From contig CANRFY010000002.1 in assembly GCA_947630015.1 (NCBI GenBank), positions 118,710 to 182,709 of the forward strand: a stretch of DNA of 64,000 nt, read 5' to 3'. Made by a program: the position numbers and the translations under genes. The DNA is from an uncultured Clostridia bacterium (GTDB taxonomy: Bacteria > Bacillota > Clostridia > Oscillospirales > CAG-272). Of this stretch, positions 1-8,571 are shown one piece after another. The notes below the pieces were generated by a model, which saw only the letters and a list, made by a program, of their open reading frames with translations, was not told where the DNA came from and made no database searches. Position 1 is the first letter of the stretch. Every line of letters starts with the position of its first letter.

Positions 1-2
1 CC

Positions 3-653
3 AGTATGCGTCCGATCATACCCGAAATGACGCAGTCGTTCGCGTCCTCCGGCTGGTACAGCGCGACGACGGTCGGCGTCGGTTCGCTGGCTGATATGTT
101 CTATCGCGCGAACAGCTATGAACTCGGTTATCTTAATAAGGATTGGGAATTCTCGCGCGTTACGACGTCGTTTGACAGCGCCGTCGTCAACCAGAAGGGC
201 GACACCGTATACTACATGAGAAACGATTCGCTCTACCGCGTAAAGAAGGACAGACTCGAAAATCCCGATGAGATCGCGGAAGACGTCGACAGCTTTGTGA
301 TGGCGCCGAACGGCTCCTACGTCTACTATATCGACGATGACGAGACGCTCTGGTACTGCAAGGGTACGGGCAAGCCGAAGCGCATCGCGGACGAGGTCAG
401 CGAGGTCTGCCTGACGCACGACGGAATCGCTCTGTTCATAACTGAATACAGCGAAGGCGGCGGAACGCTCTGCTCGAGCAAGAACGGCGGCAAGATGGCG
501 CGCGTCATGGAGGACGTATACGCGGACATCATGACGGCTCCGGACGGAACCTACATTCTCGCAAATTACAGCCAGGAGACGTATACCGTCGACGTATACG
601 GCACTGACTCCAAGACAGATTTCGAGCTTCTTATCGAGGACGTCAACCCGTAA
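3..653 (+). CDS. C-terminal part of an uncharacterised propeller-like protein (5' truncated)
   Basis: The frame is open through the left edge of the window, so only the last 216 codons or so are visible and the true start lies outside. The visible part has short repeated beta-strand units of the type DTVYYMRNDSLYRV, GSYVYYIDDDETLWYC and GIALFITEYSEGGG. Each is a Tyr/Trp-rich strand followed by a turn, as in WD40-like or DUF5050-type propellers that display per-blade readouts. No enzymatic motif is seen, and localisation cannot be judged because the N-terminus is missing. It is followed after about 30 bases by a strong inverted repeat. I do not recognise a specific family; the propeller fold is an inference from strand periodicity. 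Confidence 0.6.
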   Translation, partial: SMRPIIPEMTQSFASSGWYSATTVGVGSLADMFYRANSYELGYLNKDWEFSRVTTSFDSAVVNQKGDTVYYMRNDSLYRVKKDRLENPDEIAEDVDSFVMAPNGSYVYYIDDDETLWYCKGTGKPKRIADEVSEVCLTHDGIALFITEYSEGGGTLCSSKNGGKMARVMEDVYADIMTAPDGTYILANYSQETYTVDVYGTDSKTDFELLIEDVNP

Positions 654-682
654 GCTGCACGAATCGGCAAAATAAAAAATCC

Positions 683-717
683 GGCGGCGGATCATGACTC
701 GATCATGATCCGCCGCC
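683..717. terminator. Perfect 15-bp inverted repeat, probable terminator
   Basis: GGCGGCGGATCATGA and its exact reverse complement flank a 5-base loop, CTCGA. The left side has an A-rich flank, which would read as a U-tract on the minus strand; the plus-strand exit has no T run. It ends the partial gene upstream and could also stop minus-strand read-through. Confidence 0.6.
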
Positions 718-737
718 CGCGCTTTGAGGTAGCAATT

Positions 738-1334
738 ATGATAAAAACGGAAACGCGCACGGAGGAGGTCCTGCTTGTGTCGTCGTTCGAGCCGTTCGGC
801 GGCGAGACGACGAACGCGTCCGCGTCCGCGATGGCGGCGCTGCCGGACGCGATCGGCCCGTACAGGATCGAAAAAATGACGGCTCCCGTCGTCTTCGGCG
901 ACGGAGCCGCGCGCGTTGCGGCGCGCGCAGACTATATCGGCGCGCGCGCGATATTATGCCTCGGTCAGGCGGCGGGGCGCCGCGCGCTGACGCCGGAGGC
1001 TGTCGCGATAAATCTTCGGTATGCGTCGATACCGGATAACGCGGGCAGACAGCCGAAGGACGAGGCGGTCGACGAAAACGGTCCCGCGGCGTATTTTTCG
1101 ACAATGCCGGCGCGCGCGATGGCGGAGGCGATACGCGCCTCGGGCGTGCGGGGCGAGCTGTCGTATTCGGCGGGCGCTTACGTCTGCAACGATATGATGT
1201 ATTCGCTTCTGCGGCGGTATGCGGACACCGGCGTCCGCGTCGGCTTCATCCATGTTCCGGCGAGCGCCGATATGGATGCGGAAACTGCCGCAAAAGGGAT
1301 AGCGGCGGCGATCGGAGCCGCTTTTGTGCGGTGA
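738..1334 (+). CDS. pcp: Pyroglutamyl-peptidase I (pyrrolidone-carboxylate peptidase)
   Basis: This cytosolic cysteine peptidase (family C15) removes N-terminal pyroglutamate from peptides. The product is about 198 aa, near the usual 200-215. The N-terminal LLVSSFEPFGGETTNASA matches the family signature. The catalytic Glu lies in LTPEAVAINLRYASIPDN, the nucleophilic Cys in SAGAYVCNDMMYSLL and the catalytic His in GFIHVPA, in the expected order. I chose ATG 738 because GAGG lies about 9 bases upstream and the protein then begins just before the conserved block; an in-frame ATG at 705 would overlap the preceding inverted repeat. It converges on the glutamate synthase operon, with 25 bases between stop codons. 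Confidence 0.93.
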   Translation: MIKTETRTEEVLLVSSFEPFGGETTNASASAMAALPDAIGPYRIEKMTAPVVFGDGAARVAARADYIGARAILCLGQAAGRRALTPEAVAINLRYASIPDNAGRQPKDEAVDENGPAAYFSTMPARAMAEAIRASGVRGELSYSAGAYVCNDMMYSLLRRYADTGVRVGFIHVPASADMDAETAAKGIAAAIGAAFVR

Positions 1335-1359
1335 CGTCCGACCGCCGCCGATCGATGCA

Positions 1360-2148
1360 TCAGTTGGCAACGTACATCTGCTTATACGGATTTTTGCTGT
1401 CCGGCACGACCTTCGTGAATTTCGCGTCGAGGATGCGCGCTTTGTCAAGCTCGAACCGCTTGCAGTAATCGTCGAGGATCGCGTCGACCTCGGAAAGATC
1501 GTCAGGCGTCGCGGGACGCGCCGTCACATTTTTGGGGAATCTGATCCCCTCGCAGTCGGAGCGCAAAAGCATCATCCCGCCATGCATACCCGTGCCGGGG
1601 AAATTCGATACGATCCTGCGTTCGTCGTCGCAGAGGCCGAGTACGATTATGATGCCTCCGGCCTGATATTCGCCGAGGAAGCTGCCGCATTTGCCGCCGA
1701 TGACCATGACGGGACGCTTCTCCTTATATTCCTTCATGTGGATGCCGGCGCGGTAGCCGGCGTCGCCAAGCACATAGATTCGGCCGCCTCTCATCGCGTA
1801 GCCGGCGGCGTCGCCGATGCTGCCGCGAACGATGATCTCGCCGTCGTTCATCGTATCGCCGACGGCGTCCTGCGCGTTGCCGTAAACGGTGATCGACGCG
1901 CCGTTCAGATACGCGCCGAGCGCGTTTCCGGGCGTGCCGCCGATACGGATGCTGCCCGACGACAGCCCCGCCGCGATGAAGCGTTCGCCGAGACATCCGA
2001 CGACGTCGACCTCGTCCGTGCCGGAGGATATCGCCGCGCGGATTTTTTCATTGAGCGATCTGTGATCGAATCTGGACGCGTTTATGCGCGCCGCGGAACG
2101 GGTCGCCGTACCGGACGGCGACGCGACGGTAAATTCAAAATCTGCCAT
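1360..2148 (-). CDS. Glutamate synthase GXGXG-domain subunit (GltB3 type)
   Basis: This 262-aa protein corresponds to the C-terminal GXGXG beta-helix domain of GltB, here as a separate subunit. Repeated Gly motifs are visible (GNALGAYLNGASITVYGNAQ, GDAAGYAMRGGRIYVLGDAG, GKCGSFLGEYQAGGIIIVLG). In fused GltB this domain helps position the ammonia tunnel between the glutaminase and synthase sites. It is the last gene of a five-gene minus-strand operon, starting 10 bases after the FAD oxidoreductase stop. I chose ATG 2148 because an upstream in-frame ATG would run into that gene. The C-terminal 60 residues look like the tail found on archaeal-type GltB3 proteins. Assignment rests on the glycine pattern plus the operon. 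Confidence 0.85.
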   Translation of the reverse strand: MADFEFTVASPSGTATRSAARINASRFDHRSLNEKIRAAISSGTDEVDVVGCLGERFIAAGLSSGSIRIGGTPGNALGAYLNGASITVYGNAQDAVGDTMNDGEIIVRGSIGDAAGYAMRGGRIYVLGDAGYRAGIHMKEYKEKRPVMVIGGKCGSFLGEYQAGGIIIVLGLCDDERRIVSNFPGTGMHGGMMLLRSDCEGIRFPKNVTARPATPDDLSEVDAILDDYCKRFELDKARILDAKFTKVVPDSKNPYKQMYVAN

Positions 2149-2158
2149 ATCAAAAGCC

Positions 2159-3430
2159 TCAATTCTTCCACGCCGCCATTTTAAGGCGGCGGTATTCGGG
2201 CGAAAATCTGCCGACCGAGGGCAGCCGCAGAAGCGATTCAAAATCGAGCGTGTCGAGCGGGATTCTGTTGCGGATCAGGGACGTGTATATACCGGCGCGG
2301 TCGTAGGCGCGCGCGCCTATGCCGGCGCCGGCGTTTTCGTCGCCGATCAGCATGAAGCCGCAGAGGAATCCGTCCTTTATGTAGAATCGGCGCAGCCAAC
2401 CGTCGCCGGAATCCTCGCGGACGTCGCCCTCGTAGCTGCCCGCCGTCAGCGCGTGACGGCCGAAGAAGCCGATCGCGTTCATGGGAGCGGCCGTATCGAA
2501 CACGGATTCGCCGCCCGCCATATTGACGCCCGCGCATCTGCCGCCGAGGGCGGCGTTCGGCAGTATCGCCATGACGCGTCCGACGCCGTTCACATCCGCC
2601 ATCTCGGCGCAGTCGCCGGCAGCGTATATGTGCGGGACTGTGGTACGCATCGCGGCGTCGACGCGGATGCCGCGTCCGACGTCCCCGCCGATATCGCGGA
2701 CGAGCGAGACGTTGGCGCGCACGCCGACGGCGAGTACAAGCACGTCGAAATCGACGAGAGCGCCGCTTTTCATGTGCGCCGCGTTCGGCTCGAACCGCGC
2801 GACGGTGTCGCCGAGCAGAAATTTTATGCCGTGGGATGCAAGTGTTTCCTCCATCAGCTTTGCGGCTCCGTCGTCGAGAATGCTCGACAGAACGCGCGGC
2901 GCAAGATCGCAGACGGTGACGGAGCCGACGCGTTCGCATATGCCCTCGGCGCATTTTAAGCCGATCAGACCCGCGCCTACGATGAGGACGCGGCTTTCTT
3001 CATTTATTGCCGCCTCGAGCGCAAGCGCGTCGCCGAGCGTCATGAAGCCGAATCGCTTTTCGACGTTTTCAAGTCCCTCCATCGGCGGGACGAACGGCGA
3101 GGAGCCGGCGGCGACGCAAAGCTCGTCGTATGCGACAGCGTCGCCGGACGAAAGCGCGACCGACTTTTTGTCGGGATCGATCGCGGCGGCTCGGTCGTAG
3201 ACGACGCGGACGCCGTTTTCGGCATAAAACGATTCCGGACGGTAAGCAATACGCTCGGGATCGCTTCTTTTTTCAAGATAATATGAGATCATGGGGCGGT
3301 AGTAGGCGGGACGCGCCTCGGCCGAGATCAATGTGATCCCGCCGTCCGCGTCGACGGAGCGGATGCCCTCCGCGCATGAGACGGCGGCGGGGCCGCCTCC
3401 GATTATGACGTAATTCCTTCTGCTTTCCAT
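2159..3430 (-). CDS. FAD/NAD(P)-dependent oxidoreductase of the split glutamate synthase
   Basis: This 423-aa pyridine nucleotide-disulfide oxidoreductase-type flavoprotein has an FAD dinucleotide fold at the N-terminus (VIIGGGPAAVSCAEGI), a second Rossmann motif for NAD(P)H near residue 145 (VLIVGAGLIGLKCAEGI) and the C-terminal FAD motif (IYAAGDCAEM). It has no CxxxxC redox disulfide, so it resembles the NirB/rubredoxin reductase branch. In context it probably passes electrons from NAD(P)H to the adjacent polyferredoxin and then to the FMN synthase subunit, replacing the GltD small subunit. It starts 15 bases after the ferredoxin stop. Direct participation in glutamate synthesis is an inference from the operon. 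Confidence 0.88.
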   Translation of the reverse strand: MESRRNYVIIGGGPAAVSCAEGIRSVDADGGITLISAEARPAYYRPMISYYLEKRSDPERIAYRPESFYAENGVRVVYDRAAAIDPDKKSVALSSGDAVAYDELCVAAGSSPFVPPMEGLENVEKRFGFMTLGDALALEAAINEESRVLIVGAGLIGLKCAEGICERVGSVTVCDLAPRVLSSILDDGAAKLMEETLASHGIKFLLGDTVARFEPNAAHMKSGALVDFDVLVLAVGVRANVSLVRDIGGDVGRGIRVDAAMRTTVPHIYAAGDCAEMADVNGVGRVMAILPNAALGGRCAGVNMAGGESVFDTAAPMNAIGFFGRHALTAGSYEGDVREDSGDGWLRRFYIKDGFLCGFMLIGDENAGAGIGARAYDRAGIYTSLIRNRIPLDTLDFESLLRLPSVGRFSPEYRRLKMAAWKN

Positions 3431-3445
3431 CTATGCCACCCCCGT

Positions 3446-3874
3446 TCATTCGCTCTCGAGCGTCAGCGCTCTGTTCGGGCATCCGGCGACGCACGCCGGC
3501 GTCCCCGACGTCGTCGACAGACACAGCTCGCATTTCTGCACCGCGCCGTCGGGGCCGTTCGTTATCGCGCCGTAAGGGCATACAAGGATGCAGGTGTAGC
3601 ATCCGACGCATTTGGATTTATCGATCGCGACGACGCCGTCGACTTTGGACAGCGCGCCCGAAATGCAGCTTTTCACGCAGATGGGATCGTCGCAGTGCCG
3701 GCATGAGACGGCGAACGTGATATTGCCGCCGTCCTCGACTCTGATTCGGGGGAATATATCGCGTCCCTTGAGCGCCTTGACCATACTGCGCTCGCCTGAA
3801 TTGGAGAATGCGCAGTTATATTCGCAGAGATGGCATCCGAGACACCATTTTTCATTTACTACGACACGTTTCAT
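3446..3874 (-). CDS. Polyferredoxin, 4Fe-4S electron-transfer subunit
   Basis: This 142-aa iron-sulfur protein resembles HycB/CooF-type electron carriers. Cysteine clusters occur in order: C-x2-C-x2-C-x3-C near residues 11-21 (CLGCHLCEYNC), CRHCDDPICVKSC, CVGCYTCILVCP and a final CELC...CVAGCP, 16 cysteines in all and enough for four [4Fe-4S] clusters. It lies between the FMN-binding synthase subunit and the FAD oxidoreductase, so it likely wires one to the other. Its ATG overlaps the upstream synthase stop by 4 bases (ATGA), which indicates translational coupling. The electron donor, NAD(P)H through the flavoprotein or a free ferredoxin, cannot be decided from sequence. Confidence 0.9.
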   Translation of the reverse strand: MKRVVVNEKWCLGCHLCEYNCAFSNSGERSMVKALKGRDIFPRIRVEDGGNITFAVSCRHCDDPICVKSCISGALSKVDGVVAIDKSKCVGCYTCILVCPYGAITNGPDGAVQKCELCLSTTSGTPACVAGCPNRALTLESE

Positions 3875-5376
3875 TCGCCAGCATGGGAGATACCGAGTAT
3901 CTCCAGCTCCTTTTCAGTCATATTTACGCCGCGGAGCATCAGTCTGTTGCCGCGCAGCGCCTCGATCGAGTTGATGCCCATACCGCCCATAAGCTCCATG
4001 ATCTCGTGCCTCCACGCGGTGAGAAGATTGTAAAGCCTCTCGGCTCCGATCTCGGGATTCAGGCGCTTTACAAGCTCGGGACGCTGAGTCGCGATGCCCC
4101 AGTTGCATTTGCCCGTCTGGCACGTCCGGCACAGATGACAGCCGAGCGCAAGAAGCGCCGACGTCGCTATGTAGCACGCGTCCGCGCCGAGCGCGATCGC
4201 CTTTACGACGTCGGAGGCGGAACGGATGCTGCCGCCGACGACGAGGGAAACGTCGTTTCTGATGCCCTCCTCGCGCAGGCGCGAGTCGCAGGCCGCAAGC
4301 GCAAGCTCGATCGGGATGCCGACGTTGTCGCGTATGCGCGTCGGGGCCGCGCCGGTGCCGCCGCGGAAGCCGTCGATGGCGATTATGTCCGCGCCGGAGC
4401 GCGCGATGCCGGAGGCGATCGCGGCGATGTTGTGGACGGCGGCGACCTTGACGATCACGGGCTTTTTGTACTGCGTCGCCTCCTTGAGCGAGAAGACGAG
4501 CTGGCGCAGATCCTCGATCGAATAAATGTCGTGATGGGGCGCGGGCGAGATCGCGTCGCTGCCCTCGGGGATCATTCTCGTGCGCGACACGTCGCCGACG
4601 ATCTTGGTCCCGGGCAAGTGACCGCCAATTCCGGGCTTTGCGCCCTGACCCATTTTGATCTCGATCGCGGCACCCGCGTCGAGATAATCGGCGAACACGC
4701 CGAATCGGCCGGACGCGACCTGAACGATCGTGTTCGGGCCGTAGACGTAGAAGTCCTCGTGCAGTCCGCCCTCGCCGGTGTTATAGCATATGCCGAGGCG
4801 CGTCGCGGCCTCGGCGAGACTCTTGTGCGCGTTATACGATATCGAGCCGTAGCTCATCGCGGAGAACATGACGGGCATCGAAAGCTCGAGCTGCGGGGTT
4901 AGATTGTTCTTGATCCTGCCGTCCTCGTCGCGCTCGATGCGGCGCGGCTTTTTGCCGAGGAAAACGCGCGTCTCCATCGGCTCGCGGAGCGGGTCTATCG
5001 ACGGATTCGTCACCTGCGACGCGTTGATGAGTATCTTATCCCAGTATACGGGCAGCGGCTTCGGATTTCCCATCGACGAAAGCAGCACGCCGCCGCTGTT
5101 CGCCTGCTTGTAGATTTCCTTGATCGTATCTGGCTGCCAGTTCGCGTTTTCGCGGAACGTGCAGTCGGATTTCACTATTTTGAGCGCGCGCGTCGGGCAG
5201 AGCGAGACGCAGCGCTGGCAGTTGACGCATTTGGATTCGTCCGAGATCATGACGCGCTCGTCGGGATCGTATGAATGGACCTCGTTCGCGCACTGGCGCT
5301 CGCATACGCGGCACGCGATGCAGCGCGAGGAATTGCGCACGACCTCAAATTCGGGATATATGAATTCGACTCCCAT
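3871..5376 (-). CDS. Glutamate synthase, FMN-binding synthase subunit (GltB2 type)
   Basis: This 501-aa subunit makes glutamate from 2-oxoglutarate and ammonia. The N-terminus carries two [4Fe-4S] motifs at residues 19-29 (CIACRVCERQC) and 50-60 (CVNCQRCVSLC). The rest is the FMN-dependent TIM barrel of GltB (AMSYGSISYNAHKSLAEAA, NTGEGGLHEDF, KPGIGGHLPGTKI, IDGFRGGTGAAPTRIRDN, VGGSIRSASDVVKAIALGAD) and the Cys motif for the 3Fe-4S cluster (CHLCRTCQTGKCNWGIAT). N-terminal ferredoxin motifs plus a free-standing barrel are typical of archaeal-type split GOGAT. I prefer ATG 5376, leaving 25 bases after the amidotransferase; an earlier ATG at 5442 would overlap that gene. Neither start has a strong ribosome site. 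Confidence 0.92.
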   Translation of the reverse strand: MGVEFIYPEFEVVRNSSRCIACRVCERQCANEVHSYDPDERVMISDESKCVNCQRCVSLCPTRALKIVKSDCTFRENANWQPDTIKEIYKQANSGGVLLSSMGNPKPLPVYWDKILINASQVTNPSIDPLREPMETRVFLGKKPRRIERDEDGRIKNNLTPQLELSMPVMFSAMSYGSISYNAHKSLAEAATRLGICYNTGEGGLHEDFYVYGPNTIVQVASGRFGVFADYLDAGAAIEIKMGQGAKPGIGGHLPGTKIVGDVSRTRMIPEGSDAISPAPHHDIYSIEDLRQLVFSLKEATQYKKPVIVKVAAVHNIAAIASGIARSGADIIAIDGFRGGTGAAPTRIRDNVGIPIELALAACDSRLREEGIRNDVSLVVGGSIRSASDVVKAIALGADACYIATSALLALGCHLCRTCQTGKCNWGIATQRPELVKRLNPEIGAERLYNLLTAWRHEIMELMGGMGINSIEALRGNRLMLRGVNMTEKELEILGISHAGE

Positions 5377-5401
5377 TTCAATATCACGCAAAGGCGCCGG
5401 C

Positions 5402-6517
5402 TCAGTATGTGCCGACAGATTCGCGTCTGCCCTCCTTAACATAAACTATGACAGGTTCGCCGCCCGCGGGCGCCGAAATGCGGCAGGCGTCCTCGTCCAT
5501 TTTGCGGATCGAGGCCTCCTCGCTCGCGATGTAGACGCGGTCGCCGTCCTCGCTCTGCCCCGTTACCATGGAGCGGAGCTTAAGTCTGTCGTTGAGCGCC
5601 ATCAGTCCGCCCTCGAAACCGAGGACGATCGAGAACGGCCCCGTCACGAGCAGCGACGAATACACGGTGCGCAGATATGTGAGGCGGTCGCGTTCGGCGG
5701 GATCGCGGTGCGAGATCGTATCCCAGAACGGCGCCGCGATCACGTTCGCGGCCTCCGCATACGTCATGCCCTGACGTCGCACGAGGTAATCGATAATGTA
5801 CGTTATGACCTCCGTGTCGGTCTGCAGAGTGCAGCGGTAGCCGAACATCTCGATGAAGCGGCGGTTCGCGTCGTAGGACGAGATCTCGCCGTTGTGGACG
5901 ATGGTGTAATCGAGCAGCGCGAACGGATGAGCGCCTCCCCACCAGCCCGGGGTGTTTGTCGGATAACGTCCGTGCGCGGTCCAGGAATAGCCCTCGTATT
6001 CCTCGAGGCGGTAGTAGCGTCCGACGTCCTCGGGATAACCGACGGCCTTGAACACGCCCATATTTTTGCCGCACGAGAACACATACGCGCCCGTCATCGT
6101 CGAGTTGATCTTCATCACGACGCGCACGACGTATTCGCGCTCGTCGATCTGGAGCGAGCGGAGCTGGGTGCGGCGCGGATAAACGAAATAGCGCCAGATG
6201 AGGGGTTCGTCGGTGATCTCCCGCATCGTTCTTGTCGGGATTATCTCGGCGTCGACGATCTCGAACCGTTCCTTAAGATACGATTCGCATTCGGCGCGCC
6301 TCGATTCGTCGTCGTAGAACAGATGAAGCGCGTAGAACTCGCGATGCTCGGGATAGATTCCGTAGGCGGCAAAGCCGCCTCCGAGTCCGTTCGAGCGTTC
6401 ATGGACGGGGATCATGCTTGCGATTATTTTCTCGCCCGACATCCGCCGTCCGCTTTTGGAGATTACGGCGGATATCGCGCATCCCGACGGTATCCTTACC
6501 TGACCTTCTTTTTGCAT
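5402..6517 (-). CDS. Glutamate synthase amidotransferase subunit (GltB1 type, class II glutaminase)
   Basis: This 371-aa Ntn-hydrolase glutaminase supplies ammonia to the synthase subunit. The likely nucleophile is Cys13 in RIPSGCAISAVISKSG. If so, a 12-residue propeptide must be removed to expose Cys at the N-terminus, as in large GltB proteins and unlike AsnB or PurF. Other class II features are GRYPTNTPGWWGGAHPF, the following HNGEISSYDANRRFIE and the acidic/Thr-rich QTDTEVITYIIDYLVRR. It is the first gene of the minus-strand operon, with a consensus-like promoter upstream near 6627-6655, facing the ammonium transporter gene. AGAAAGG lies just upstream of the chosen ATG. Confidence 0.9.
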   Translation of the reverse strand: MQKEGQVRIPSGCAISAVISKSGRRMSGEKIIASMIPVHERSNGLGGGFAAYGIYPEHREFYALHLFYDDESRRAECESYLKERFEIVDAEIIPTRTMREITDEPLIWRYFVYPRRTQLRSLQIDEREYVVRVVMKINSTMTGAYVFSCGKNMGVFKAVGYPEDVGRYYRLEEYEGYSWTAHGRYPTNTPGWWGGAHPFALLDYTIVHNGEISSYDANRRFIEMFGYRCTLQTDTEVITYIIDYLVRRQGMTYAEAANVIAAPFWDTISHRDPAERDRLTYLRTVYSSLLVTGPFSIVLGFEGGLMALNDRLKLRSMVTGQSEDGDRVYIASEEASIRKMDEDACRISAPAGGEPVIVYVKEGRRESVGTY

Positions 6518-6626
6518 ATATGCCAGCCTTTCTGCCGTCCGCGGGGCGAAAGCGCGCGCCGCGGGCGCGGATAGATTGCGTATCAGCCGCCGCGTCGGAT
6601 CGCCCGAATTGCGGCACTTTGCAAGT

Positions 6627-6655
6627 AGTGTATATCAAAAACGTCAGATTGTCAA
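6627..6655 (-). promoter_or_regulatory. Promoter of the glutamate synthase operon
   Basis: On the minus strand TTGACA (6655-6650) is followed after 17 bases by TACACT (6632-6627). It lies about 110 bases before the first start codon and faces away from the amt promoter; the two -35 boxes are 63 bases apart, so one regulator could act on both. Confidence 0.65.
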
Positions 6656-6718
6656 GGGGAAATTTGAAATCCGCTCGAAAAACTGCAAGAAAAATTTTAG
6701 AAAAATTCAAAATTGGTC

Positions 6719-6748
6719 TTGACAAAGCCTCGGGTGCGGGTGTATAAT
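6719..6748 (+). promoter_or_regulatory. Promoter of the amt-P-II gene
   Basis: TTGACA at 6719-6724, an 18-base spacer and a perfect TATAAT at 6743-6748. Predicted transcription starts near 6755, giving an 80-base leader that is mostly hairpin. Confidence 0.75.
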
Positions 6749-6761
6749 CGACCGCGTGAAG

Positions 6762-6817
6762 GCAAAGGCGTCTTTCGGATTACCGAGAGGCGCCTTATCC
6801 TTTGCAATAATTTTTTT
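6762..6817 (+). promoter_or_regulatory. Attenuator-like hairpin in the amt leader
   Basis: Directly after the predicted start site, AAGGCG plus TCTTTCGG (6765-6778) can pair, with G-U wobbles, with CCGAGAGG plus CGCCTT (6783-6796) around the loop ATTA. Alternatively GCAAAGG (6762-6768) pairs with CCTTTGC (6799-6805), extending the stem toward a run of seven T at 6811-6817. The structure resembles an intrinsic terminator placed before the amt start codon. Two overlapping pairings suggest a possible switch; no known riboswitch class was recognised. Confidence 0.5.
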
Positions 6818-6834
6818 CGGAAAGGGAAAAAACT

Positions 6835-8571
6835 ATGACGATCGAATTTTGGTATCTGATCGGCGCGGCGCTCGTCTTCTGGATGCAGGCGGGCTTCGCT
6901 ATGGTCGAAACGGGCTTCACGAGAGCGAAGAACGCGGGCAACATCATCATGAAGAACCTGATGGATTTCTGCATCGGGACGGTGGTGTTCTCGCTTCTCG
7001 GCTACTCGCTGATGATGGGCGAGGACGCGCTGTTCGGCCTTATCGGCATTCCGAACATGGACTTGTTCGCCGATTTCAAAGCGTTCATCGCAAGTCCGGC
7101 GGAGGGCTTCACGGGCGCGTCGACGTTCGTGTTCAACCTCGTGTTCTGCGCGACGACGGCGACGATAGTGTCCGGCGCGATGGCGGAGCGCACGAAATTC
7201 TCCGCGTACTGCATTTATTCGGCAGTGATATCCCTGATCGTATATCCGATCGAGGCGCACTGGATCTGGGGCGGCGGCTGGCTGTCGCAGCTCGGCTTCC
7301 ACGATTACGCCGGATCGTGCGCGATACACATGGTGGGCGGCATCGCGGCGCTCGTCGGCGCGATCATACTCGGGCCGCGTCTCGGCAAGTATGTGCGCGA
7401 TGAAAAGGGCAAGGTGATAAAGGTCAACGCGTTCCCGGGTCATTCGATCCCGCTCGGCGCGCTCGGCGTATTCATTCTGTGGCTCGGCTGGTACGGCTTC
7501 AACGGCGCGGCAGCGACGACGCCGTCCGAGCTTGCGTCCATATTCCTGACGACGACGATAGCGCCGTCGGTGGCGACCTGCACGACGATGATATTCACAT
7601 GGATAAAGAACGGGAAGCCGGACGTTTCGATGTGTCTGAACGCGTCTCTCGCGGGACTCGTCGGCATCACGGCCGGATGCGACGCGCTTGACGCGATCGG
7701 CGCGACAGTCGTCGGCATCGTATCGGGCATACTGATCGTAGTCGCGGTCGAAGTTCTCGATTTAAAGCTTCACATCGACGACCCTGTCGGCGCGGTCGGC
7801 GTTCATATGTGCAACGGCGTATGGGGAACGATCGCGGTCGGTCTGCTCGCAAACCCCGACGCGCCCGCGGGACTTCGCGGACTGTTCTATACGGGCGACT
7901 TCAAGCAGACGGGACTCCAGCTTCTCGGATTCGTCTCAGTTGCGGCATACGCGGTCGTGTTGATGATAATCACATTCCTGCTCATAAAGAAGCTTCACGG
8001 CATCCGCGCGACGGCGGAGGAGGAGATACGCGGACTCGACATCACGGAGCATGGACTCCCGTCCGCGTATGCGGATTTTGCGCCGTCCGTTGAAAAGTAT
8101 GCGGATTTCGCGCCCGTGTCGGAGCCTATCGTTGCTGTGACGGGCGACGCGCCCGTCGCGGAAGCGGTGGAGGTGAAGCGCGTGCCGTCGTTTGACGAGG
8201 CGGCGGCCGGTCATCCCAAGTTCACGAAGATCGAGATCGTGTTCAAGGAAGAGAAGCTTTACGCGTTCAAGGATGCAATGTCGAAGATCGGCATCACGGG
8301 CATGACGGTATCGCACGTAATGGGCTACGGCCAGCAGAAGGGGAAGCCGGAATATTACCGCGGCGTCGCCGTCGAAACGAACCTTCTGCCGAAGGTGCAG
8401 GTCGATATCGTCGTATCGAAGGTGCCGGTGCGCACTGTGATCGAAACGGCTAAACGCGTCCTCTATACGGGCCACATCGGCGACGGAAAGATCTTCGTCT
8501 ACGACGTCGAGAACGTCGTAAAGGTCCGCACCGGCGAGGAGGGCTACGACGCTCTCCAGGATGTGGAGTGA
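6835..8571 (+). CDS. amt: Ammonium transporter fused to a C-terminal P-II regulatory domain
   Basis: This 578-aa membrane protein conducts ammonium and carries its own P-II domain. Residues 1 to about 400 are an Amt/Rh channel of about 11 membrane segments; family motifs include [40 protein letters not shown] and [18 protein letters not shown] hydrophilic linker follows. From about residue 462 the sequence is P-II-like ([57 protein letters not shown]). In the T-loop, the position of the uridylylated Tyr51 of E. coli GlnB is Val ([13 protein letters not shown]), so that modification is excluded. GGAAAGG precedes the ATG by about 8 bases. It is divergent from the glutamate synthase operon and followed by asnB. 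How the P-II domain gates the channel is an inference. Confidence 0.95.
   Translation: MTIEFWYLIGAALVFWMQAGFAMVETGFTRAKNAGNIIMKNLMDFCIGTVVFSLLGYSLMMGEDALFGLIGIPNMDLFADFKAFIASPAEGFTGASTFVFNLVFCATTATIVSGAMAERTKFSAYCIYSAVISLIVYPIEAHWIWGGGWLSQLGFHDYAGSCAIHMVGGIAALVGAIILGPRLGKYVRDEKGKVIKVNAFPGHSIPLGALGVFILWLGWYGFNGAAATTPSELASIFLTTTIAPSVATCTTMIFTWIKNGKPDVSMCLNASLAGLVGITAGCDALDAIGATVVGIVSGILIVVAVEVLDLKLHIDDPVGAVGVHMCNGVWGTIAVGLLANPDAPAGLRGLFYTGDFKQTGLQLLGFVSVAAYAVVLMIITFLLIKKLHGIRATAEEEIRGLDITEHGLPSAYADFAPSVEKYADFAPVSEPIVAVTGDAPVAEAVEVKRVPSFDEAAAGHPKFTKIEIVFKEEKLYAFKDAMSKIGITGMTVSHVMGYGQQKGKPEYYRGVAVETNLLPKVQVDIVVSKVPVRTVIETAKRVLYTGHIGDGKIFVYDVENVVKVRTGEEGYDALQDVE

Noticed and set aside
5120..6574. 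Open frame of 484 codons on the plus strand over the glutamate synthase genes
   Set aside because: It spans two strongly supported minus-strand genes and the sequence is a low-complexity Arg/Asp/Ala string; no ribosome site or family motif.
6754..6834. amt leader as a glutamine riboswitch or ANTAR-target RNA
   Set aside because: Neither the conserved glutamine aptamer core nor paired hexaloops with A1/G4 could be found; only a terminator-like hairpin is supported.
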